A stretch of DNA of 12,912 bases from an uncultured Clostridia bacterium (lineage in GTDB: Bacteria > Bacillota_A > Clostridia > Oscillospirales > Oscillospiraceae): the NCBI GenBank assembly GCA_947166955.1, contig CAMVGI010000012.1, positions 1-12,912 on the forward strand, written 5' to 3'. The position numbers and the translations under genes are program-made. Position 1 is the first letter of the stretch; every line of letters begins with the position of its first letter. A model generated the notes under the pieces. It saw only the letters and a program-made list of their open reading frames with translations, ran no database searches and was not told where the DNA came from. Positions 1 through 6,376 of this stretch are shown piece after piece.

Positions 1-885
1 TGGTAACATCAATTCATCGCACGTGAGCGGCACCCGCCTGATGAATGGCATCGGAACACCGAGCGTGGTTCCTGAGATGCTCCACGTGGTTGTGGTCTCG
101 CCCTCATAGTTGCCGGCGAGGCCGTTCTTGTTGAGCGTAAGCGCAAGTGTCGCCGGGCTACTGTTTACGTCGGGGACGTTGATTGCAAGCGGCGTCGTCT
201 CATCGATCTCCACGGACGCCAGATTATCCACGGTGGAGTTGGGGTAGGTGATCGAAGCGGTCATAACTTCGGCGGTCTTATACGGGCTGCTGGAATGCGG
301 TCTAAACGCCGTCTGGTCGTTCGTTTTCGACATCATGTAGGCCGCGGCAAGGGAGTTATCGCCGTTCATGGCGGCAACCTGCTCCGTGTCCGTCGTGGGG
401 AAATGGATGGACGCTTTGTTCAGGTCGTCCGTATTTGACACCTTGAAGTAAAATTCCAGAACATCTTTTCCAGATGTAGTATTAACGCCAGTGTTGTGAC
501 TAATATCTACGTGAGCACTCTGGTAAAGGTCACAACCCGCACTGTCAACGCCAACTACGCTAAAGTTGCTTTTCGCCAAGAATGATTCGCTCAGCTCGCT
601 TGCCGCAGTCACCGTTGAAGAATCAGTATACGCTTCTTGATTGATCGGTGTAATCACTGCGGGATCATAAAGTAGGCAAGCGCCGATGACTGTGGTTTTT
701 TCAAATCCGGTCGCATGAGCAACCAACTTGAAAACAACGTCCGTCTTCTGCTCCGCATCTGCGGTGAGGCGTGTGCAAGTAAAATTCAAGCTCTTGCCAT
801 CAGCGCGCGCCGTTGGCATCGTGCAGGGCAGAACCATAATCAGCGCAAGCAACAGCGCCAGTGCCGATCTCAGTTTTTTCTTCAT
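1..885 (-). CDS. Secreted cohesin-like domain protein, C-terminus cut by window edge
   Basis: The frame is open for 295 codons from the ATG at 885 to the window edge, so the C-terminus is missing. Residues 1-28 form a signal peptide: Lys/Arg-rich start, Leu/Ala core and an A-R-A cleavage motif before Asp29. Residues ~32-190 resemble a cohesin-type beta sandwich, with a YDP..I.TP strand, an NFSVVG segment and the GKDVLEFYFKVSN strand typical of the end of cohesins. The region after ~220 looks like another beta-rich domain. A GGGAGGAAG ribosome binding site precedes the ATG, and the gene starts 21 bp after the dockerin gene stops, so it is probably the third gene of the operon. Cohesins bind dockerins on the cell surface or in cellulosomes. 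The cohesin call is by pattern only, and binding to the neighbouring dockerin is inference. Confidence 0.75.
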   Translation of the reverse strand, partial: MKKKLRSALALLLALIMVLPCTMPTARADGKSLNFTCTRLTADAEQKTDVVFKLVAHATGFEKTTVIGACLLYDPAVITPINQEAYTDSSTVTAASELSESFLAKSNFSVVGVDSAGCDLYQSAHVDISHNTGVNTTSGKDVLEFYFKVSNTDDLNKASIHFPTTDTEQVAAMNGDNSLAAAYMMSKTNDQTAFRPHSSSPYKTAEVMTASITYPNSTVDNLASVEIDETTPLAINVPDVNSSPATLALTLNKNGLAGNYEGETTTTWSISGTTLGVPMPFIRRVPLTCDELMLP

Positions 886-906
886 CTTGTGTCTTCCTCC
901 CAATAT

Positions 907-1776
907 TTACTCAACGATGGCTCCTTGATTAAGATTGCTGATCAGCAGCGACAAGTCGGATGCGTTCACCCTTCCTCCTCCGTCAAAATCTGCGTAAACT
1001 AGGTTTCCTGTCAAATCAGTGGTATTCGCATTAAAAGCACTAATCAGTAGATTCAGGTCGGTGGCGTTTATACGGTCGCTGTCATCGATATCGCCGGCAA
1101 TCAGTTGCACAGCCACGTCGCCGTCATCCGTCGCGAGATCCATCGCGTTTCTGGTATAGCTCAAAAAGCCGTGGACCTTCACTGTCACCGTATATTCTGC
1201 AATGGGTAAGTTATCAGGCAACTCGTACTTGCCTTCTTCGTTCGTTGTTACTTGTATCGGTGACCCGTTTACAGGTGTGAATGTGATAACAGCGCCATTC
1301 ATCTTATCGTCGTCGCGCCCTTGGATCGTAATCGTCCCCTCCACCTTCACGGTGTTCGCCTGCGCCGGAGTAGCTGCCTCGCTTGCGCCGTTCGCGCCGG
1401 CGTTGCGGATGACGCCGAGCGTCTTCGGCGAGGTCGTGCCGCTGCCGTCCTTGAACACGCCGCCAAGCAGCAGCTCGCAGTTCTGCGCCTTCCTCGGCGT
1501 GAACGTGAAGCTGGCCTTGACGCCGCTATCATCCGCCGCTGCCGCCTGGTTGATGTACTGGACGGTGTCTTCGTTTAATACCGTCTCGCCGTTCTGCTTC
1601 TCCACCACAAGCAGGATGTACTGGTTGCCCTCGACGAGGTCGGCGCCCGTGTAGGTGACGGTGTACTGATCGCCCGTATGGGTGATCGTCACGCCGTCCA
1701 CCTTTGCCGCCAACGCGCACACGGTCAGTGCCGCGAGCGTCAGGGCGAGGCAGAACAACAGTTTGAACCGTTTCAT
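907..1776 (-). CDS. Secreted dockerin-containing protein with Ig-like and carboxypeptidase-regulatory-like domains
   Basis: 289 residues. Residues 1-24 are a signal peptide. Residues ~26-125 form an Ig-like beta domain, followed by an Ala/Asn-rich linker (~126-143). Residues ~144-225 resemble a carboxypeptidase regulatory-like fold (KVEGTITI, then TTNEEGKYELPD and an EYTVTVKVHGF strand). The C-terminus (~227-286) is a type-I-like dockerin with two calcium-loop/helix repeats, D229-D240 and D263-D274, each followed by a DL.LLIS helix. Loop position 5, usually Asp, is Ser in the first repeat and Gly in the second; positions 10-11 are Ala-Thr and Ala-Ser. There is no catalytic domain, so this is probably a structural or adhesive partner. 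It starts 13 bp after the upstream gene stops and has a GGAGGGAG ribosome binding site. The dockerin is clear; the other domains are likely. Confidence 0.85.
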   Translation of the reverse strand: MKRFKLLFCLALTLAALTVCALAAKVDGVTITHTGDQYTVTYTGADLVEGNQYILLVVEKQNGETVLNEDTVQYINQAAAADDSGVKASFTFTPRKAQNCELLLGGVFKDGSGTTSPKTLGVIRNAGANGASEAATPAQANTVKVEGTITIQGRDDDKMNGAVITFTPVNGSPIQVTTNEEGKYELPDNLPIAEYTVTVKVHGFLSYTRNAMDLATDDGDVAVQLIAGDIDDSDRINATDLNLLISAFNANTTDLTGNLVYADFDGGGRVNASDLSLLISNLNQGAIVE

Positions 1777-1789
1777 ATCTTCTCCCTCC

Positions 1790-3091
1790 TTATTTCACAA
1801 ACATGCCGTACAGAGCCAGCATGGACTGTGCCTTGTCGAGCGCGGCGGACGCCGCCTCGCTCTCCATGTTCCATTCCGCCGCGCCGCCAATGACCACCAG
1901 CGCGCGCCGCGCATCCCACTCGACCTGACGGCCCAGCGCCTCCGCCACAAAGCGGATGGGCACCGTCGTGCGGACGTAGCCCTGCGCCGAAGGGACCGTT
2001 TCGGCGGGGGCGTCCATCGTCTTTTCCATGCCGTCGATGGTATAGGTCAGGCTGCCGAGCGTCATGCGCACGGTGCGCCCGTTCCCGGTGATGGTCACCG
2101 TCTTGGTTGCGCCGTCCCAGTCCACCGCCGCGCCGAGACGCTCCGCCACGAAGCGCACGGGCACGAAGGTCCTGTCGTTTCGGATGTAGGCGGTCACGTC
2201 CGGCTCGCCGGGGTAGATGGCGACCACACCGCCGCCCGCCACCGCCGCGTTGCTGCCCAGCGGCAGAAGGACGGCGCTTTGCAGCAGCTCGTCCGCGGTG
2301 GGGTTCGCCGGGTCGGCGGGCTTCGGCTCCGGCTTTTGCTCAGGCGTCTGCGTCGGCTTCTGCTCGGGCGTTTCGGTCGTCGACGGTTGCGTCGCCGCCC
2401 CCGGCTTTGTCAGAGACGCCTTCGGCGGGTCGCCGGGCAGGTCGATCGTCACGGTATCCGCGCCGGGCAGGTCGATCGTCACACGCAGCGGCGCGGCGGC
2501 TCCCGCGTTCAGCACCATGCCCCCCTCGGGCAAATAGTCGCGGCTCGGCGTTCCGCCGTCCGCGGTCGCCAGCTTTATGACTGGCGCGGTGCCGCCCGTC
2601 TGTTTGAAGCGGAATGTGAAAGCCAAAACGCCACTCTCGCCCGCGACCGCGACGCCCTTCTGCTTTGCGAGGCCGTCACTCGCAGTGCTCTGTCCCGGCG
2701 TCACATAGCCAGTGAAGTCAATCAGGCCCTTTTCGCTGTCAAGCTCCGTGCCAACGGTGGACATCCAGCCCGTATCGGTCTTTTTCGCGAAATCAGAAAA
2801 CTCTCCCGCCGCCGTGCCGTCTGCCTTCACGGGGGTCACGGTGTCCGCGTCGTACCACAGGGCAAACTGGAAGGCGTTGAACATTGCGCTCTTTATGGTC
2901 AGGTCCACGGTGAACACGCCGGTCGCGTCCGGCTCGCTTGCCGTGAAGTCCGCCTCGGCAGTCGTGCCGGACGTGTCCTCCGCGCGCGCCGGAAGTGCCA
3001 AGCCAATCGTCAGCACCGCAGCCAACAATAGGGAAAACGCCTTGTGCCTCCCCGGATCAGTGCCGGTAGCATATCGCTTTAGGCTTCTCAT
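1790..3091 (-). CDS. Secreted cohesin-like / copper amine oxidase N-terminal-like domain protein
   Basis: 433 residues from the ATG at 3091. AGGAGG lies 12 bp upstream of this start. In-frame ATGs at 3133 and 3124 have no ribosome binding site and would put charged residues ahead of the signal peptide. Residues 1-37 are the signal peptide, ending A-R-A before Glu-Asp. Residues ~46-190 resemble a cohesin-type domain (FQFALWYDADTVTPVKADG, later GVLAFTFRFKQTGG). Then comes a Pro/Thr/Lys linker with TPEQKP repeats (~245-275). Residues ~300-410 hold two copies of the copper amine oxidase N-terminal-like motif (RTFVPVRFVAERLGAAVDWD and VPIRFVAEALGRQVEWD), a domain common on Firmicutes surface proteins. 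It is the first gene of the three-gene operon and lies directly downstream of the proposed invertible promoter. Its partner or ligand is unknown. Confidence 0.85.
   Translation of the reverse strand: MRSLKRYATGTDPGRHKAFSLLLAAVLTIGLALPARAEDTSGTTAEADFTASEPDATGVFTVDLTIKSAMFNAFQFALWYDADTVTPVKADGTAAGEFSDFAKKTDTGWMSTVGTELDSEKGLIDFTGYVTPGQSTASDGLAKQKGVAVAGESGVLAFTFRFKQTGGTAPVIKLATADGGTPSRDYLPEGGMVLNAGAAAPLRVTIDLPGADTVTIDLPGDPPKASLTKPGAATQPSTTETPEQKPTQTPEQKPEPKPADPANPTADELLQSAVLLPLGSNAAVAGGGVVAIYPGEPDVTAYIRNDRTFVPVRFVAERLGAAVDWDGATKTVTITGNGRTVRMTLGSLTYTIDGMEKTMDAPAETVPSAQGYVRTTVPIRFVAEALGRQVEWDARRALVVIGGAAEWNMESEAASAALDKAQSMLALYGMFVK
2431..2482. repeat. 22-bp direct repeat, 30-bp period, inside the linker-coding region
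   Basis: Bases 2431-2452 and 2461-2482 are identical. The repeat encodes a duplicated TIDLPG segment between the cohesin-like domain and the Pro/Thr linker. It is a likely site for slippage or unequal recombination that changes linker length in frame, since the 30-bp period is ten codons. Confidence 0.85.
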
Positions 3092-3136
3092 TACGTCACT
3101 ATTCCTCCTCTTTTCATACCGCATACACCCCATAAC

Positions 3137-3162
3137 GGTGCGTAAAGTACACTTTATGCCCC
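3137..3162. repeat. Putative serine-recombinase crossover site A
   Basis: A 26-bp imperfect palindrome: left arm GGTGCGTAAAGT, core AC at 3149-3150, right arm ACTTTATGCCCC. The arms match at 10 of 12 positions. This size and two-arm, 2-bp-core layout is that of invertase sites such as hix. Bases 3144-3162 are the exact inverse complement of 3252-3270 (19 bp). The site sits 46 bp upstream of the surface-operon start codon. Confidence 0.75.
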
Positions 3163-3265
3163 AACTTGTACTTGCAAAATGCGAACGTGCTTGATATACT
3201 AAAAGATGGTCTAATATGAGATTTTACCGCATGCCAAAGTTTCCGAGAATCGGGGCATAAAGTGT
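3149..3265. other. Putative invertible promoter segment (phase switch), OFF orientation
   Basis: The segment lies between the crossover cores of site A (3149-3150) and site B (3264-3265), which are inverted relative to each other. It contains a strong promoter reading rightwards, away from the surface operon that starts at 3091. I found only a weak leftward candidate (TTGGCA, 15 bp, TATTAG). Inversion maps position x to 6414-x, which would turn the strong promoter towards the operon and give a leader of about 115 nt. The segment also contains the last codons and the stop of the adjacent serine recombinase. The geometry is seen directly; switching is inferred. Confidence 0.7.
3172..3200 (+). 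promoter_or_regulatory. Sigma-A-type promoter inside the invertible segment
   Basis: -35 TTGCAA (3172-3177), 17-bp spacer, extended -10 TGA-TATACT (TATACT at 3195-3200). As sequenced it fires rightwards into the 3' end of the recombinase on the opposite strand, giving an antisense transcript. After inversion it would fire into the cohesin/dockerin operon. Confidence 0.7.
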
Positions 3266-3871
3266 ACTTTCTGCCCTATCTGTATCGCTCACCCAACGTA
3301 AAAAAGTTTTATGGCTCACACCAAGCTGACGTGCTGCTGCCCGCGCTGATAAGGTTCCCAACTTCCATTCTGTCCTAACGGCTTCATAGTCAGGCGGTTT
3401 TTCCATTGGCTGTCGCCCAAAACGAACGCCATTCGCCTTCGCCGCCGCGATGCCTTCTGCCTGCCGCTGGCGGATGAACTCGCGTTCCGTCTGCGCGACA
3501 TAGCTGAGTAGTTGGAGCACGATGTCTGCAATCAGCGTTCCCGTGAGGTCGCGTCCCTGCCGCGTGTCGAGCAGCGGCATATCCAAAACGACAATATCGG
3601 CGCGCTTTTCCTTTGTGATGACGCGCCATTGCTCCAAAATCTCATCGTAGTTGCGGCCAAGCCGGTCGATGCTCTTGACAAAAAGGGTATCGCCCGGCTT
3701 CAGCTTCTTGAGAAGTCTCTGCCAGCCGGGGCGTTTGAAGTCCTTGCCGCTTTGCTTGTCCATGAAGGTATTACGCTCTGGGACGCCCACCTCACGCATG
3801 GCAATACGTTGCCGATCTTCGTTCTGATCCTTGCTGGAAACTCGAATATAGCCATAGATTTCGTTATTCAT
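3224..3871 (-). CDS. Small serine recombinase (resolvase/DNA invertase family)
   Basis: 215 residues from the ATG at 3871, chosen because GGAGG lies 7 bp upstream; earlier in-frame starts lack this. The catalytic domain begins YGYIRVSS, with R10 and nucleophile S12. SIDRLGRN (R70, R73) is the conserved active-site arginine motif. A long E-helix follows (QTEREFIRQRQAEGIAAAKANG), then a Hin-like DNA-binding HTH at ~160-195 (ARQLGVSHKTFLRWV). It would make a 2-bp staggered cut at paired sites. The last ~15 residues extend past the usual end of the family and are encoded by crossover site B and the invertible DNA. In the inverted state residues 208-215 would be replaced by 12 different residues ending at 3200-3202. 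Its own promoter lies at 3932-3960. It is probably the enzyme of the adjacent switch. Confidence 0.93.
   Translation of the reverse strand: MNNEIYGYIRVSSKDQNEDRQRIAMREVGVPERNTFMDKQSGKDFKRPGWQRLLKKLKPGDTLFVKSIDRLGRNYDEILEQWRVITKEKRADIVVLDMPLLDTRQGRDLTGTLIADIVLQLLSYVAQTEREFIRQRQAEGIAAAKANGVRFGRQPMEKPPDYEAVRTEWKLGTLSARAAARQLGVSHKTFLRWVSDTDRAESTLYAPILGNFGMR
3252..3277. repeat. Putative serine-recombinase crossover site B
   Basis: A 26-bp imperfect palindrome: left arm GGGGCATAAAGT, core GT at 3264-3265, right arm ACTTTCTGCCCT. The arms match at 10 of 12 positions. It is inverted relative to site A and lies inside the 3' end of the recombinase gene, where it encodes AESTLYAP. Confidence 0.75.
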
Positions 3872-3931
3872 GCGATTTCCTCCAATCTTTGATGCAGAAA
3901 TTATAGAGGAAACCTTGGTATGTAGTTTTAT

Positions 3932-3960
3932 ATTATAGTCAATCCGTTGAGTATAGTCAA
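3932..3960 (-). promoter_or_regulatory. Promoter of the serine recombinase
   Basis: Read on the minus strand: -35 TTGACT (3960-3955), exactly 17 bp, -10 TATAAT (3937-3932), near-consensus sigma-A. It gives a leader of about 54 nt to the ATG at 3871. An 18-bp tandem repeat overlies both boxes. Confidence 0.8.
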
Positions 3961-3969
3961 TGGATTGAG
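3934..3969. repeat. Two 18-bp tandem repeats over the recombinase promoter (possible operator)
   Basis: Units 3934-3951 and 3952-3969 both read TATAGTCAAT, then three differing bases, then TTGAG (15 of 18 identical). They cover the -10 and -35 of the recombinase promoter and lie just upstream of the divergent XRE gene at 4010. That placement suits an operator for this small regulator. TCAATCC and GGATTGA within the pair also form an inverted repeat. Confidence 0.55.
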
Positions 3970-4009
3970 CATGATAGGATATAGCAAATCGCTTCAAGAG
4001 GTTTGCTGT

Positions 4010-4219
4010 ATGATCTCCTATGAGCCGTTCTGGAACACGCTAAACAAGAGGGATATGTCCACCTATGACCTCATTTACAGGCATGGGTTATCCGCGAATA
4101 CGGTTCACCGCATGAAAGGTGGGAAGGACATCACGACAAAAACGCTGAACGAGCTATGCTTTATTCTGAAGTGTTCCGTGTCCGACATATTGGAATATCG
4201 GGAAACCGACGAGGACTGA
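4010..4219 (+). CDS. Small XRE/Cro-type HTH transcriptional regulator
   Basis: 69 residues. The ATG at 4010 is chosen over an upstream in-frame ATG (3947) because AAGAGG lies 8 bp before it and the protein then begins where the family does (MISYEPFWNTLNKRDMSTYD). The whole protein is one five-helix HTH: helix 2 near STYDLIYRHG, recognition helix SANTVHRMKGG, then TTKTLNELCFILKCSVSDILEY, a hallmark of the short YozG-like Cro/CI group. It is divergent from the serine recombinase and shares a control region that carries tandem repeats. It could therefore control recombinase levels, which is inference. About 165 bp downstream, up to the end of the helicase gene, shows no gene and only a weak hairpin near 4319. 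Confidence 0.85.
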   Translation: MISYEPFWNTLNKRDMSTYDLIYRHGLSANTVHRMKGGKDITTKTLNELCFILKCSVSDILEYRETDED

Positions 4220-4385
4220 AAACCTAAAATCCATATTGACCAACCGCAGCGAAATTGTCTTTGAATTCCGCATCATCGCTTCGTTCCTTACGTCCTCCAG
4301 CTTCCGCCCCCTACCGCAGCGTTGTTGGCAACGGCTTGAGTGATGTGATCAGAATAATCTCTCCGTTTCGCGATTCTGAGACATG

Positions 4386-5894
4386 TCAAAACCTCCATTC
4401 TTTGTTCGCCTTTGCCGCGAGGTGTGAGTTTCTGGGTGAAGGCCTGGTCCGAAGGGCCCGCTCGACTGCTTCCTCCGTACCGAACAGGATCACGCGTTTT
4501 TTTGCGCGCGATATCGCCGTATAAAAGAGGTTTCGGTTGAGCATATTGCCCATCTGCTCCTCGGACAGCGGGATCAGCACGGTATCATAGCCGCTCCCCT
4601 GTGCCTTGTGTACGGTCATGGCGTAGGCGAGCTCCAACGGCAGCCGGCTGTTCAGCTCCTCCGCAGACCAACTCGCACGGCTTCCGTTTTGAAGGGATAC
4701 GTCGCATCGCGGATGATCTTCGGTTCCGCGCAGGCACAGCACGCCGGCGTCCCCGTTGAAGCAGCCGCGCGCGGCATCGTTCACGTTCACCATGACACGG
4801 TCACCGTCACGCAGTTGTGTTTCCCCGTATGGAATCGCTCTCACGCCGTCTCGCAGCGGATTGAGCTTCTCCCGTATGAGGAGACTGAGTTCCTCCGCAC
4901 CCAGCGGAACGCCTCTCCGCCGCGGCGTGATCACGCAGATGCTCTCACCGGTGCGATATCGGCGGACCGCCTCTTCCACCAGTTTCGCACGGATCTCGTC
5001 GTCCGTTCCCGCCTGGATCTGAAAATTCTCGTCTTTCAGCAAACCGGACACGTCTGCAATCTCCGAAAAACGCGCCACGTTGTGGTACAATGCCGAAGCG
5101 GCGTCTTTCTGCCGGTAGAGCGTCCGAAGCTCCTGGTTGGGCACGCCGAGTTCCAACAGGTCTGCCAGAACGTTGCCCGCGCCGATGCCCTGCAGCTGGT
5201 TCCTGTCGCCCAGCAGCACGATCCGGCAGTCGTCCGGCGCCGCCTTGAGAAGCTCGGCAAAAACACGTAGCGGAATCATGCCCGCCTCGTCCACGACGAC
5301 CAGCTTCTTTCCCTTCAGCGCATCCGGCTCCTGCGCGCCGCCGCTGTGGAGCATGTGCAGCGCCTTGTGCAGCGTACTGGCGGGATAGCCCGTCGCCTCG
5401 CATAGGTTGCGTGCGGCCTTGCCTGTCGGCGCGCAAAGGGCGAGCTCCGTGCCCGGGTCGATGCCGAGCGTATCGATCAGCGCGCAGGCTGTTGCGCTCT
5501 TGCCGCTGCCGGCGCCGCCGATGATCAGCGTCAGATCATTCTCCATCGCCTTCAGAACAGCCGCACGCTGATCTCCGTCCAGGACGACGTTCCCCGACCG
5601 GATCGTCTCCGGCAGCGGCTCTGCGTCACGCGGCGTCTTCCGCAGGCGTTCGGCAAGTTTTTTCGCTGCGAGCGTCTCGTCCTCCCAAATCTCCTTTAGA
5701 TAGACGGCGTCGCCCTCCAAAACCAAGCGTCCGGCTTTGACAAGCGTTTCCAGCTCCGCCGTGAAACCCTCCCGGCCGCTCCCCGGGTGCTCTGCCGAAT
5801 ACAGGCAGAGCACCGCGTCCCAACGCATATAACTGTGCCCGTTCCGGCAGTACTTATCAAGAATGTCAGGAATCGTTGCGCTGTCATGCGTCAT
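4386..5894 (-). CDS. RecD2-like SF1 DNA helicase, short form
   Basis: 502 residues. ATPase/helicase motifs are intact and in order: Walker A GGAGSGKS (126-133), motif Ia APTGKAA (155-161), Walker B VVVDEAGM (199-206), motif III GDRNQLQGIGAG (229-240), LYRQ (259-262), the UvrD-C2-type AMTVHKAQGSGYD (425-436) and FYTAISRAKKRVIL (457-470). The N-terminal ~100 residues resemble the winged-helix part of RecD2. RecD2 proteins are usually ~720-800 residues, so the N-terminal OB/HhH part is absent and this is a compact form rather than housekeeping RecD2. It should unwind DNA 5'-3' using ATP. The start overlaps the stop of the upstream HTH gene by 11 bp, with a G-rich ribosome binding site, implying translational coupling. 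Its neighbours suggest it works with a putative nuclease. Confidence 0.88.
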   Translation of the reverse strand: MTHDSATIPDILDKYCRNGHSYMRWDAVLCLYSAEHPGSGREGFTAELETLVKAGRLVLEGDAVYLKEIWEDETLAAKKLAERLRKTPRDAEPLPETIRSGNVVLDGDQRAAVLKAMENDLTLIIGGAGSGKSATACALIDTLGIDPGTELALCAPTGKAARNLCEATGYPASTLHKALHMLHSGGAQEPDALKGKKLVVVDEAGMIPLRVFAELLKAAPDDCRIVLLGDRNQLQGIGAGNVLADLLELGVPNQELRTLYRQKDAASALYHNVARFSEIADVSGLLKDENFQIQAGTDDEIRAKLVEEAVRRYRTGESICVITPRRRGVPLGAEELSLLIREKLNPLRDGVRAIPYGETQLRDGDRVMVNVNDAARGCFNGDAGVLCLRGTEDHPRCDVSLQNGSRASWSAEELNSRLPLELAYAMTVHKAQGSGYDTVLIPLSEEQMGNMLNRNLFYTAISRAKKRVILFGTEEAVERALRTRPSPRNSHLAAKANKEWRF

Positions 5895-6372
5895 TCAGAT
5901 CCCCCGCCTGCACCGCGGCATACTTTTCCAGAAACTCCTCCGGCGACATCCCCTCATACTTGCTGATGCGCCGAATACCGGCCTTCGTTTTCGCCTGTGC
6001 GCACATTTCCTGAGCGCACTGCCGCGACACGCCGAGTCTTCCGGCAAGCTGCTCAAACGTAAGTCCATTCGCTGCGCGATAGTTGCCGAGCGCGCTGTTC
6101 GCGCCGCGTTTGCTCTCGCGCTGCGGATGGTCCCCGTCATCGAGCTGAGCGGTCGAGTGAATCTCGAAAAGCTGGTCGACCGTTACCCCCAAGCGGTCGG
6201 CGACGGCAATCAGACTGGGAACGCAGGACATGTTCAGCAGCTTGTTGGGATTACGCCAGCAGCTGCTCGGGCTTCCGCCGAAAAGCCGCTGGATCTCGGC
6301 GTTTTTCACGCGTCTTTTTCTGCGATAATACTCCACGCCGGAAATGACTCTGTTCGTTTCCCTCTTTGCCAT
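5884..6372 (-). CDS. HTH protein of the nuclease-helicase operon
   Basis: 162 residues. Two DNA-binding-like halves are visible. Residues ~10-72 resemble an XRE domain ending in the typical SLIAVADRLGVTVDQLFEIH. Residues ~94-120 hold a second HTH (LTFEQLAGRLGVSRQCAQEM). The C-terminal tail (MSPEEFLEKYAAV) is helical. It starts 4 bp after the upstream gene stops, with AAGGAGG inside the end of that gene, and overlaps the helicase start by 11 bp, so the three are made as one unit. The ending of the first domain is very like that of the HTH in the upstream fusion protein, suggesting the two descend from one regulator or bind related sites. I do not recognise a named family; a DNA-targeting or autoregulatory role is inference. 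Confidence 0.75.
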   Translation of the reverse strand: MAKRETNRVISGVEYYRRKRRVKNAEIQRLFGGSPSSCWRNPNKLLNMSCVPSLIAVADRLGVTVDQLFEIHSTAQLDDGDHPQRESKRGANSALGNYRAANGLTFEQLAGRLGVSRQCAQEMCAQAKTKAGIRRISKYEGMSPEEFLEKYAAVQAGDLNDA

Positions 6373-6376
6373 CCTT

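Noticed and set aside
1682..3031. Long plus-strand open frame opposite the surface operon
   Set aside because: It is Arg-rich low-complexity translation of GC-rich antisense DNA with no domain or ribosome binding site. The minus-strand proteins carry signal peptides and recognisable domains.
3237..3252. Resemblance of AAAGTTTCCGAGAATCG to the stem near the tRNA-Val terminator (12605-12620), considered as an att core pair
   Set aside because: The two are in inverted orientation and differ by an indel and a substitution. Attachment cores of an integrated element must be direct repeats.
4319..4332. Small hairpin CGTTG/CAACG after the helicase gene as its terminator
   Set aside because: Only 5 bp with no T run on either strand.
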